NCBI RefSeq assembly: GCF_001625215.2
Contig: NC_030382.2
Location: 49,627,364 to 49,691,363, forward strand
Reading direction: 5' to 3'
DNA: 64,000 bases
Origin: Daucus carota subsp. sativus
Lineage: Eukaryota > Streptophyta > Magnoliopsida > Apiales > Apiaceae
The translations under genes and the position numbers were made by a program. The notes under the pieces are model-generated. The model had not been told where the DNA came from. It searched no databases and was given only the letters and a program-made list of their open reading frames with translations. Below, one piece after another: positions 48,868 through 59,731 of this stretch (positions are counted from its first letter, which is position 1; each line of letters starts with the position of its first letter).

Positions 48868-49120
48868 ATGATGTTTAATTACAGGGGAAAGACATTTAAA
48901 TGACATTTGTGCCATCCCGAGGACGATAGGCCATAGTTTGTGTTACCCAAATGTCACACCAGCAAAAAGCCAAGCAACACTCCTGAGGGCATATGCATAC
49001 TCACTGGTCACCAAGGTTCTGATCTCATTTTCCAGGTCATCAAAGTTTTTTTTTCCCGTGGGTGGAGAGGGTGTGCCTCGTGAAAGGATATTTTATAGAA
49101 CAGGATGCATTGAGGATATT
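48868..49120 (-). pseudogene. Duplicated block with exon-like remnant, copy B
   Basis: This block is homologous to 46536-46785, sharing for example tgtcacaccagcaaaaagcc and aggttctgatctcattttcc, with several indels. It follows U2 copy 2 at a similar distance as copy A follows U2 copy 1, so block and U2 were duplicated together. Confidence 0.6.
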
Positions 49121-49272
49121 TCCCGTAGGTGGTTTTGCAGGAGTTTGACAGACTCTAGTTTACTTTATACATTGAATATTAATTAGTTTCTTGCATTTAC
49201 AATGAATTTGAGTGTAACCATTCCTAATATATTTCATTTCTTTAGCTATGATCTATTTCTGGAGTTAATTTA

Positions 49273-49520
49273 CTCCCTCCGTCCCACCCATTTCTTATCG
49301 AATGGGTAGTGGAAAAGAGAAAGAAAAGTGGGTAAAATGGTGGGACTCATTGATTTTTAATGTATAAAAAGAAGATAGTGAGGTAAAAGTAGTGTGAAAA
49401 GGAAAGAAAAATGAATAAGTGGCGGGACCCATTGACTATTTTTGGTAAGTTTTGAAATGTAAAGAATTGGGTGGGACACCCAAAAAGGAAAGTGTAAAGA
49501 AATGGATGGGACGGAGGGAG
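49273..49520. mobile_element. Stowaway-type MITE (Tc1/mariner), 248 bp
   Basis: The ends are ctccctccgtccca and tgggacggagggag, inverted repeats flanked by TA at 49271-49272 and 49521-49522. The interior is non-coding. It sits between U2 copy 2 and U1. Confidence 0.92.
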
Positions 49521-49722
49521 TACGAGATATTATAGTGGACGGATGTATTGAATCTCAAGCGCAACCGTTTATTCTAAATAAAAATCATGCATTTAAAATA
49601 TGCTAATATTGTTTCATGCATTTAAAATATGGCAAATATAGTTTGAAGTTATGTTTGAAATGTTCTGATATATCTTACAATACACATGCATTAATGAAGC
49701 AACCGTTTATTTTAGAAGAAAA

Positions 49723-49770
49723 TGGTGAGCACAAAGCCAATTATTCTTTCGTCTTTATATCATGAATGTG
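49723..49770 (+). pseudogene. U5 snRNA fragment
   Basis: ggtgagcacaaagcc and ttattctttcgtctttat match the 5' arm and loop region of the U5 gene at 47530 with several changes. The rest of U5 is missing and there is no USE close by. Confidence 0.6.
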
Positions 49771-50082
49771 TTATTTTGAAAGAGATGTATTTTTGTATGT
49801 TTTCTTTCCGCTAATTGTATTTGTACACGTTATAATATAAATTTGAAAATTAATATCTTAAAGATGAAGAAAAGCACCGGTTGCTATGTGATTGATGTAA
49901 TGTTAAAGTTAATAAAAAAGTAGCATGTATAAGTGAAATATTATTATTTTTGGTTTGTAAGGATATAAGTGAATTATTAAATCTGAAACATAATTACAAT
50001 AGCAAAATCATATGGCATAAAATTCAAAGCAAAACAAAGGAAATAATTATAGATGCTCTTGGGTTTGGTGATTGTGAGAAAC

Positions 50083-50319
<237 letters not shown>

Positions 50320-50751
50320 TTTTAGTCTGAAAGAATATCCGTAAACAGAATATCAACTGCTGAAAAGGGATTATAGAGTTTGTGCCTGTACCCACTTGTT
50401 TTCAAAACTAGAAACGCGAGAGACTTTATCTGTATTTTTTAGATTTTAGATACACTAAGTTATACCACATCGAGAGACTTAAGTTATACTACATCGTAAA
50501 CAATGTTTTTTGTAGACCGTTTGATATACCTAGATTTGCAGCTTGGTATGATTTTACTGAGGGATGAATTTATTTATACGGGATGCAATAATAAACTATT
50601 CAATAGATTTGCAAGGATATTCGATCTCACGGAATCGACCAAACTTTTTCATGTAGATAGAAATTATTGGTTTGAATGAGTCTGAGCCAAGATCCAACAA
50701 AAAATAGTACGGATCGGTTTCTATGCAAGGGATGAAATTTTTGATGGTACC
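50320..50751. other. Spacer after U1
   Basis: No gene recognised. Confidence 0.45.
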
Positions 50752-50873
50752 TCAACAATATTACATTTCTTTTTTGAGGGGAAGGTCGCCTCACAATAGC
50801 TTTGCTGTGGGGGATTCACGAGTCGCCTCAGTGTTGCAATACAGCTTTGGCCTTTTTCACATTTACCAAATCA
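50752..50873 (+). pseudogene. Truncated U2 snRNA copy (3' half only)
   Basis: From the Sm-like tract onward (ttttttgagggg, tcacaatagc, acgagtcgcct, ttgca-tacagctttggcct) the text follows U2, with several substitutions. The conserved 5' half is absent and no promoter precedes it. Confidence 0.8.
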
Positions 50874-52094
50874 AACTAAAGTCTGTTCTTTGAGAATTAA
50901 GAGACTTCTTTGGATAACAAGCCACTATATGTTCTCCCCAAATGTTACGGCTGCAATTGACCTGGCTCACAATGTCGTTTGCATGAATCAAAGATACATG
51001 GTAGATAAATTCTAATGAACAATGGTTTATCAAATGTGGATATACTTTGGAGGAACTCTGGTCAACTTTGATGTCATTTCATCCTAAGATAATTTTTTGA
51101 CGTGGGCAGAAAAAAATTAGAGAAGAACATAAGTTAGAACAAATCCTCATCCTAGTAGGCAAAGATATACCACATTGTAAGGGGAAAAAGCATATATCTT
51201 GTTTAGAAATGTGCCAAACTAGGCTTTGGCGGCCGGGTCTCTAGCGAAGGCCTGTAACTCATGCGAGGGCTTTAAGATGGTTGAAGACTGAATTGTTTCA
51301 GAGGGTTGGTCAATGTTTGGAGTACTTATCTGGCTTGCCCAATCCAAGTAGGGAGTTGGGTCATGGACCATCGGCCCAGGCCTTCTGTTCCTGGTCTTTA
51401 GAGAGGACGGCACCGTGTGAGGCTGGTTTCACAGAGCAGCAAGCACCTCCCGCTCCTGTCGGTGGAAGGATCACAAGCCAGTTCTCCACTTGGCCATCAA
51501 TACCTGATGAACCATTCATCCAAACAACCATTTTTTTTGGCACTGTGAGGAGCACATTGAATTTTTTAGAGGCATTTTTCCAGAATTTTTCTTTTTAGCT
51601 GGTACTTCATTTCGAAGTCCCACAGATATATGATTTAATATAAAATGCTTTCTCTTTTAATGGATTATTATTTCGTTCATCAAGTACTTAAGTTTCAGTT
51701 GGTCCTTATAACCAATCACAAGCGCGTTTAGCGAAGGAAGTAGCAGCCCTCTCTTGCAAAAATACATGCTTCATCTGTAAGTTTTAAGTACTTTTCTACA
51801 TCTATTCAAAAAATATGTTGTGATATGCAAGTATTGGGATGAAAGAGCAAGCAGCAAGCTCTGTCAGTAAAGCAGGAAGCAGCACGGCTAACTAATTATA
51901 TAGAAAACTTGTTGAGGGTGAAAATTTTGAATGTCACTGTATTGATGCATCATAAACATATCTATTGGATACAGTATACATTGGTATTGTCCTATCAAAA
52001 TAAGCAACTACACAACAAGAGTTAAAAGTTGGAAAATATAAATATTTCAGAAGTCCATGTAAACGACTCCCTCTATGGTTGAATGCTGTCTGTG
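50874..52094. other. Spacer with an unexplained GC-richer segment (51200-51560)
   Basis: About 360 bp around 51200-51560 are clearly richer in G and C than the flanks, with open frames on both strands (plus 51281-51598, minus 51219-51555 in two frames). It looks like a gene or element fragment, but no protein family is recognised. Confidence 0.3.
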
Positions 52095-52469
52095 TCAAGA
52101 ATCTCCGTGTTTGTGCCAGCAAACCAACATTGTGATGCAACGCTTCACAATATAAAACTTGGCCTTTTGTTCCCTTGCCAAGCTACTACATTTCCTTGTA
52201 AAGTTAGCACATTTTTGAGAAGTGCTTCTTTCTATTGATGACTTTCTACTTGCAGAAGTGCATTTCTGCGAACAACTCCTTGATAACTTTGAGTTCTTCT
52301 GCGAAAGACTTCTTAGTAGAGGAGATTTCGAAGTAGAACTCCTCTGGGAAATACTTCTCATTAGTGAAGATTTTAGTGAAGATGAGGTGGAAGACTTATA
52401 GGAATGGCTACTTGAAGAGTCATAGTAGTTCTTGCGAAGCTTGGACTTCTCATCCATGAAATACTCCAT
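52095..52469 (-). CDS. ROTUNDIFOLIA-like/DEVIL (RTFL/DVL) peptide
   Basis: This plant-specific small membrane-associated peptide controls polar cell proliferation and organ shape. The intronless frame encodes 124 aa. The C-terminal 34 residues are the RTF domain (TRKCSSLAREQKAKFYIVKR then CITMLVCWHKHGDS), an almost canonical match. The N-terminal 90 residues are basic and serine-rich, with repeated S-Q-K/R units (SISQRS, SLSQKN, SCSQKC, STSQKC), as in the longer RTFL members. ATG 52469 is used; an internal methionine at residue 5 is an alternative start. The exact RTFL number cannot be given. Confidence 0.93.
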   Translation of the reverse strand: MEYFMDEKSKLRKNYYDSSSSHSYKSSTSSSLKSSLMRSISQRSSTSKSPLLRSLSQKNSKLSRSCSQKCTSASRKSSIERSTSQKCANFTRKCSSLAREQKAKFYIVKRCITMLVCWHKHGDS

Positions 52470-53094
52470 GGCAGAGAGAGGTATGCTTAGTGTTTGGAAA
52501 TCAGTAGAGTGAAAACTGAGGTGAATATGGTCGGTTGAAACATAGTATTTATAATGGTGTAATTATTCAAGAGAATTGGTCTCGGCCCCTCTTGCATTGT
52601 GAGTGCTCACTAGAGTCTGATTTGATTGCTCGTTATTAATAGACGTTCTAGATGGAAAAGTTCTTTTTTTTTTTTAATTACAAGACATTCTAATAATTTA
52701 AATACAAGATTGGAATTTTATTTTCCTAAATGCCCTCGTACTTTATCCTGATTTATTAAACGTTCAGCTGTATTTATCATAGGTATGTAAATTCAGTAAG
52801 ACCAAAAATGTAGATAATGCTCATATTAAATATATATTCAATTTTAACCAATTAATCCTTTAATTAAAAATTGCCGTGAGGGGATGTTGAGGAGTGTTGT
52901 ATGATTAAAGAATGGCAGTGGCAGCGCTGCATGTGGATGCCTATGACGACTAACTGTCCACCCTTTGTCTCATTTCTTACATAATTTACATCTCAAAATC
53001 AGGCTCCCGTTTTCAGACAAAATCTTCGAGTTGGAAACTCGTGGAAAAGGCCACGCAAGTATTCAAATTTCTGAAATTGACGAGAAGCGAAATA

Positions 53095-53554
53095 CTCCCT
53101 CCGTCTCAAAATAGCTGTCACATTTGGTTTTGTGCCGGTCAAATTGACTAAAGTTTGACTGAAATTTATTAATATTTTATTAATTGACAAAATAAAAAAA
53201 AAAATTCCACTGGAAATAACTTTTAATCTACTTTAAGATGTAATTTTCAGTTTTTTAAAATAATGAGTGATTGACTTATAATTTTTGGTCAAAACTTAGT
53301 CAATTTAACCAACAAAAATAGAAACGGTTTTTCTATGGTGTGCCCATGGGCACACACTAAGCACTGAACTTTATGAGTTTGGATGATTTCTATTGGCCTA
53401 ACTTCTTTAATAATGGTGGACCCCCCTGCAATTACAACAACCACACCAATCAAAACCCTCCAATTCTATAAATGTTAGTGCTTAGCATGTGCCCATGGGC
53501 ACACACTGGACAAACCCAAATAGAAATATGACAACTATTTTGGGATGGAGGGAG
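53095..53554. mobile_element. Stowaway-type MITE interrupted by a second element
   Basis: The ends ctccctccgtctcaaaatag and ttttgggatggaggga lie between TA dinucleotides (53093-53094 and 53555-53556). Inner text (caaattgactaa, ttagtcaatttaacc) is also inverted. The right arm is split by the element at 53325-53517. Confidence 0.88.
53325..53517. mobile_element. MULE-like MITE nested in the Stowaway element
   Basis: The 193-bp element is flanked by a 9-bp duplication, AAATAGAAA (53316-53324 and 53518-53526). Imperfect terminal inverted repeats of about 40 bp contain tgtgcccatgggcaca, itself palindromic, and end in ctaagcac/gtgcttag. Removing it restores the right arm of the host MITE. No coding capacity. 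Confidence 0.85.
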
Positions 53555-53556
53555 TA

Positions 53557-54736
53557 GTATTGAAAAAGCTAAAGGGTTATGCAAGGGGTGTACCATCTTG
53601 TTGATGGGTTTTATCTTTTGATACTTCTTAGGTATGTCGATTATTATCTTGATTGTTGAACCACCGTGTGGAGATCCATGAAATGCTTATAAAGATGCGA
53701 TGTTGAATGTGATCTTACCGTTTTAGTCTATATTTTATAGTACCATCTTCTGGTGTTTCATCACACGCTTTCACATGAGATATTCCCCGAAGAAAATAGA
53801 TAGAAAATGTGGTTGCGCTCAATATATTTATGTAGTGCTCACTAATTTACTATATCCACCCATATTTGTACTAGGTCGGTGGTAATTGTACATCTTCCAG
53901 GTGCATTCAATATTTCAATTCATTAAATTTTTTGACGAAAATATAATTATACACGAATTATTTATGAAAACCCGATTCCAGCTATTTTCCGACCGGAAAC
54001 CAGCACAAAATGTCAGACTTAGTTTTAAATAAGTGGGCACACGCACGTATTTGCAGGCATGGTGAGAACACTGAGAAATCAAAGGCTCATAGATATGGGC
54101 TGACAACTACTAAAACAAAAGGTCTGGGTTTCATACTGCTCAACCCAGTCTTGTGCCCGTGCAACTCTGGAGACCATCTTCGCATTTGTCTAAATTCTTG
54201 CTCCTCTTTATATTTTCAAGGTGGGAATCAAACAGAATCACCGAGTATTCGAAAACGGGACCACACGATTGAGCCTTCACTGATTTTTGTTATTTTTATA
54301 AACTAGTGGTTAGTGTTTGCTGTTTGTACGTGTACATCTCTTAATTTCTTTGACTCGCGTGTGGGTTCTTAAATTCATTGGAGAAGAGGAGGACTGTGAG
54401 TAAACACAGATCAGTTGAGATCTCAACTACTACTGTACCATTGCCACTGTCTCATGCAAAGGGATCCTATGGGTAAGATTTGACCATCTTCGATTTCAAA
54501 ACTTTTATATTCAATTTCCGTGACTGAGATTTTTATTTATTGTATGCAGACAGAAGAAATAAGATTCACGTGCACATGACCCCTGTGCTACCCCCACCTC
54601 ATCACCAAAAATTGTATTTTTGTTACTACAAAATCAGTCTTTCTTTTTCCTGAAAAGAAATTTTTTAAAAAATATATCAAGAAACAAGCGATTATGCGTC
54701 CAAATGTACATGAAAGGAACTCAAGTTATGTAAGTA
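53557..54736. other. Spacer, nothing recognised
   Basis: Short frames here (for example plus 54010-54306) have no recognisable content. No tRNA or ncRNA was seen. Confidence 0.45.
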
Positions 54737-54744
54737 TGTATGTG

Positions 54745-54941
54745 CAGTGGCGGAGACACGTTGGGCCCAGGACCTGCCTGGGCGCTGGGCCCCCTGACAT
54801 TTTTATAAATACATGTTATATAATCTGTAATCACATGTTTTATGTAGATCAAGTGGCATGGTGTAGCAGTCCAGAGACCAATGTTCGATTCTGTTTTTGA
54901 CCCTCTTGGTTATAAACTCTGGCTTTGCCACTGTGCCACTG
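54745..54941. mobile_element. hAT-type MITE, 197 bp
   Basis: The ends cagtggcggagaca and tggctttgccactg are inverted, the right end being doubled (gccactgtgccactg), and are flanked by the 8-bp duplication TGTATGTG (54737-54744 and 54942-54949). A word resembling a polymerase III B box (gttcgattc) occurs near 54883. Non-coding. Confidence 0.85.
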
Positions 54942-55277
54942 TGTATGTGCACAGCTTGTTTGCAATATGAAAAACTGAATTTAAACAAATCAATATATTA
55001 ATTAATTGAGTTTCACATCTTACCAGAGAAGGAGTCCCCAATTCGATATGTTCACCATGATTTGATACAAATTACAACATGGTGATTAGCCGCCTGAAAA
55101 TCCAAGTAATCTGCAGCCCATGCAAGTACATTTTGTGATTTCAATACTTCTAGAATTCACAACTTCGGCATTCCCACAATATCAGATTTGTCACACTACC
55201 GCACCAAGAAAGATTCAAAGCAATTTATTTTGCAAATAAAGCTCTCATTCAATGATAAGGAGAGACATGGTTATTGA

Positions 55278-55728
55278 CAGGGCCGTCTGGGACATTTTTG
55301 AGGCCCTGTGCTGACTTTAAGAATGAAACCCTTCCAAATGACAAAACAAAATTTTAATATATTTAAAATAACATATCATAAACAAAATTAGACTATTACA
55401 ACTGGAAAATTGTTTTTTTTAAGTAGTTAGACTTAAATATGTGTGTGATGTGTGTGGCCGTGTGGGATTTACTGTTTGTGCAGTCTACTAGTTTGTGAGG
55501 AGAGAGAAGGAATAAGAATAAGAAAAGACGTGCATGGCTGGGTCTTGGGAGTTGAGAATTGATTAGTGTTTAAATAAAATAATGGTAAAAATTAAAGAGA
55601 TATTAATATTATATTATATTTATTATGAGTGTACCAAAAGATAGAAAGAAATAGTAATAAATTGGGGGTCCTAAATTTTCATGGGCCCTGTGCTGGTGCA
55701 CTTGTTGCACTTCTTCAAAACCGGCCTG
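55278..55728. mobile_element. hAT-type non-autonomous element, 451 bp
   Basis: The ends cagggccgtc and aaccggcctg are inverted and flanked by the 8-bp duplication GTTATTGA (55270-55277 and 55729-55736). The word gccctgtgctg near both ends extends the symmetry in direct orientation. There are no long frames. Confidence 0.82.
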
Positions 55729-55736
55729 GTTATTGA

Positions 55737-56598
55737 GAATCTTCGAACATATCGTTGTAATAGTACTACTCCGAGTGACAGCCCAGATTTTTGATAAACG
55801 CAGACCATCTTTTTTAGGGGCTTTATAAAAGGATTCATATCATGATCGTTGTCTTCCAAAATTTCTGATAAATGAGTGCAGACCATCTATTCTCAGGAGT
55901 TCAGATGGATTCATGAGCCATACATTTTCAAAGCTTCTAACCGTAAATTTAGCTTTAAAGGAAGCCTACTCATATGAGGAGAATAACATTGCCGAATCAA
56001 CAGAAAGAAGATCATATAATTAAGATCCAGTTTGCTCAAGCTTAAATCAGATTTTAAGTCATTTTCGACCTCAAATCGAAAAATATATGTTCATATATTA
56101 GGTAGAAGTCGACTTAATTAGAAATAAGCCATAAATTTACTTAAAAAATATAAGTTTGAGTTAATTTTTCCGATGAATTAAGTTTTTTAAATTTTTTTGA
56201 TACAAATTATGCATGAGTCATAAATTACGCATAAATCACATATTTTTAATAATTCATAAATCATTAATAAGCTTCAGATTATCACATTAAATATCATAAA
56301 TCATAATTTAAATTCAGTCAAATTAATATATAAAAACCTAAGGTGAATAATATCTGTAAATAATTTGAAATAATAAATTTATTTTATTATATTCTGGCAG
56401 AGCAGCACGTGTCTTCTTCGTTCGAAGATAAAGAAAATTTTCTTTCTTAAGAATCAGTTTATTTTGAAGTTCCAGCTCAATTAAAATGGAACTTTAAGTT
56501 TTTTAAAGTTTCAATGTTTTGATTTCAAAAAAAAAAGTTTCAATGTTTTGAATGCCGCTAAATCTTATTCACCGAAACTTATAAGTTTCGGGAAAGTA
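55737..56598. other. AT-rich spacer, nothing recognised
   Basis: No gene or element with clear ends was found. Confidence 0.45.
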
Positions 56599-56823
56599 CT
56601 ACCTCCATCCCAAATTAGATGTTCCTGTTGACTTCGGGCATGTAACTTTAGGTGCATTGACCGTTTACTTCCGAAATTTATTTTTTTATAAATGAAAATT
56701 TTATATTTTAATTTTTATTTGCAAAAATAAAATTTTAAAAATAAGTCACGTATCTATGCGGTCAATGAACCTTAAATTGTGTGCCCAAAATTAACGGGAT
56801 CATCTAATTTGAGATGGAGGGAG
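56599..56823. mobile_element. Stowaway-type MITE, 225 bp
   Basis: ctacctccatcccaaattag at the left and ctaatttgagatggagggag at the right are inverted, with TA at 56597-56598 and 56824-56825. Confidence 0.88.
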
Positions 56824-56946
56824 TATAAGTTTATAAGTTTGTTCGAAGAGATAATTAGGGGACCGGCAGGCGGCAACATTGAGTACTTTGCTCAATTTAA
56901 ATACACATAACTAAACACCTAAACTTATTTAAGTTCCAGAAAAGTA

Positions 56947-57112
56947 CTCTTTCCGTTTCAATTTATATGTCCACTTTCAAGAAAATTTTTTGTTTCAAAT
57001 TACTTATCCAATTCAACTTTTAATGCAATTAATTGGTGAACATCCATTTTTCTTAAAATATGTGAATTTTTTAAAGTGGACATCTAATTTGAAACAGAGG
57101 AAACGGAGGGAG
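56947..57112. mobile_element. Stowaway-type MITE, 166 bp
   Basis: The ends ctctttccgtttcaa and ttgaaa...aaacggagggag are inverted, with TA at 56945-56946 and 57113-57114. The inner words atatgtccacttt and aaagtggacat pair as well. It lies 124 bp after the preceding Stowaway element. Confidence 0.85.
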
Positions 57113-57362
57113 TATAAGTTAGAGCGGGAAGTCTAAGTTAAAGCAATAGTTTAAAACGTAATAAACATGTTAGAAAGTAGCGAGAACAAAAGTTTTCCTT
57201 AAAAAAAAATTAGAACGAAGGGAACATTAATAGGTGAACTAAAACTACATACGCATAGACATCACTACATGATAATCAGAAACTCTAAATTAACACTACA
57301 TCTGTACATCATGTATACTACAACTAATCACTAAACAAGAAGGTATACACATTCCCATTTAA

Positions 57363-57593
57363 TCAGTTGTTGAACACTGTCCTGCCGGCGCTGGCTATCG
57401 CCAGAAAAAGGTCAAGATCCGGAGATTTAAAATACCCATTTTTCGGTGGGCCCCTTGCTGCTTCACCGGCGTACTTCTTCTTCTTTGGTGGCGGCGGACA
57501 CACTAGTCTCGCCGGAGTTAGACAGTGTTTGGGCGTCGCACAACCATCTTCGTCCGCCGCCATAAATCTCTCCTGCTCAGCTTCTCTTTGCAT
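57363..57593 (-). CDS. SIAMESE-related (SMR) cyclin-dependent kinase inhibitor
   Basis: This nuclear inhibitor of CDK-cyclin complexes restrains mitosis and favours endoreduplication. The intronless frame encodes 76 aa from ATG 57593. The SMR core CATPKHCLTPARLVCPPPPK lies at about residues 18-37, followed by a lysine tract. PPKNGYFKSPDLDLFLAIAS then gives the cyclin-binding-like aromatic end of the short SMR types. Length and intronless structure fit the family. Which SMR it is cannot be settled. Confidence 0.88.
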   Translation of the reverse strand: MQREAEQERFMAADEDGCATPKHCLTPARLVCPPPPKKKKYAGEAARGPPKNGYFKSPDLDLFLAIASAGRTVFNN

Positions 57594-58787
57594 CTCTTCT
57601 ACTACGTACTATATGCAAACTATATATATACTAGTATGTTTTTATATCTTTGCTTTTGTGGAAGACAAGTGAAGGCTCTCGGTGATTTAAATAATGCAAA
57701 ACATAAGGATGATAATACGAGTGCTGAAAGTGCAATGGAGATGCTTCCGGAAGGTACTTGTTAGGGTTTAAAATTGTACACGTGTGGCTACGAGGTTCAT
57801 GTAGGTTGTCGACTCGACACGTGGGTGTGTTATAGACCATAAGTAGAAAGCTCTAATTTGATGTAGTCACACTGATTTACAGTACATATTTCTTTTTACT
57901 TTAATTGAGCCAAGCGGAGTGCTTTTCAGTTTTCACTTGTCACTCTTGTGATACTGAATATAATGATATTGTGGGCCTGGCCCAACCTTCAGTGTCCCTA
58001 ATGTCCATAAAGGATATGAAATACTCCCGCCCGATATCAAATATATGCATAAAATTGTCTGGCCAGCCATATAAGAAGATAAACCAATAGGGCCGGTAAA
58101 TATTCGAGTTTGCCAATAATTTTTGCTGAATACTGTAGAATAAAGTAATAGATATTAAATGGTTAAAGTTCCACGAGATTTAGTCATTATTTTGGAGTTC
58201 AGTATTGTTTGAAAGATGTGCTCGAACAAATTAAAAGGCAAAATATCATTAGTTGAATATTTTGGAGTTGAGAACTTCTCCCCCATAACAAGAGTTGTTT
58301 TGACGTGTGACACGTAATTTGGGTTTTAAAAACATACACTTCTACATATTGTTTTTCAAATTTTCTTTCTCTGAATAAAAATATAGATGTTCAACTTTTA
58401 TTTGAAAAAAAAAAATTAAAAAAATAATATGTACAAGTATGTTTTTTGTACACCTCAAATTACGTGTAAAAAATTAAAGCGACACTTATTATGTGACAAA
58501 GAGAGTATTATTTAAAAGATTTGCTAAAAACCAAAAGGCAAAGATTTGCCGGTTGGTTATATATGTTATTTTAAATGAGAACTCAACAATTAACCTAGTA
58601 ATTTCTTAATTTTATAAAATCGAATTTAAAATTTATTAATAAAGATATAAAAGGAATAAGGTCGGAAACGTGAGCTCGTGGGTTTACCCAGTGCGCACCC
58701 AAATAATAACGGCCACGGGTTCCTACGCTAAAAAAAATAAAAAAAAATGTTATCATAAAAAATAAAATGAAAATTAGTTAACTATTA
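57594..58787. other. Promoter side of the SMR gene and AT-rich spacer
   Basis: A TATATATA stretch lies about 25 bp upstream of the SMR start codon, perhaps too close to be its TATA box. No gene is recognised in the rest. Confidence 0.4.
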
Positions 58788-58859
58788 CTCCTTCTGTCCC
58801 ACCAGCTTCATTACGTTATTTTTTAACACGCATTTAAGTCTCCTATAAAATATACTTGC

Positions 58860-58906
<47 letters not shown>

Positions 58907-59019
58907 CTAAAAATTCCTAAAAAAAAGGTTTGACGTTTAAGTTTTTATTAAAAAAAGAAAATTTGAAAAAATGTCATATAACACTACTTTATGTAAGTTA
59001 TTTGTTGGGACCGAAGTAG
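58788..59019. mobile_element. Degenerate Stowaway-type MITE with TA microsatellite
   Basis: ctccttctgtcccacc at the left and tgggaccgaagtag at the right are imperfect inverted ends next to TA (58786-58787 and 59020-59021). A TA run of about 40 bp (58864-58905) has expanded inside. Confidence 0.65.
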
Positions 59020-59731
59020 TACCTATATAAATGAGTAACGAATGGAAGATCTTAATTTTTCAGGAATATCAATATTTTTCTGAAATGACATTTTGTATCG
59101 TATTTCTTGAAAAAAAATATTATATTTTAGGATATCGTATAATTAATTTGTTGAAGATCTAACATAATTTTGTTATCTTAGGTTAAAAAAAAAAATTAAA
59201 TTACGATATTCAACATGTATGCTGTCATCCTTCTAGACTAATTTGACATTTGATATTCATCTCTATATTCTTTTTCAATGATAAACAAACAAGTGTCTGA
59301 TCCTCCTCGATCATCCTTCTTGAGGGGATTTTGACATTTTATATTTATACATGTTTTACTTTTGATTTGAATGTTAAATTAGTTGAATTCAAAATAACAA
59401 CACTTAGGTAATATTTGAGACATTTGATATTCATATACATTTTACTTTTCAATGATCAACTAATCGAAAGGAACCGAGTAGAACTCCACTCATCACTTGT
59501 ATCAAATCATCTATGGAGTTCGTGATATCATATTGATAATCAATACATTTAAAATTTTATGATATTTGAGGAGGGGGCCGAATGAAACTTATATGTGTTA
59601 TATTTCAATAATAACTAGCCACGATTTTGAGAAGAATTTGAGTACGTTATTTACAAGATTGTTTACTGGCTATATATGTTCATCATAAAGAGATCCGGAT
59701 CAGTGATCGTTGCTGTCGGGAACTTATAATA
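59020..59731. other. AT-rich spacer
   Basis: The word atttgacatttgatattcat or a close variant recurs near 59240 and 59415, suggesting an old repeat. No gene is seen. Confidence 0.4.
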
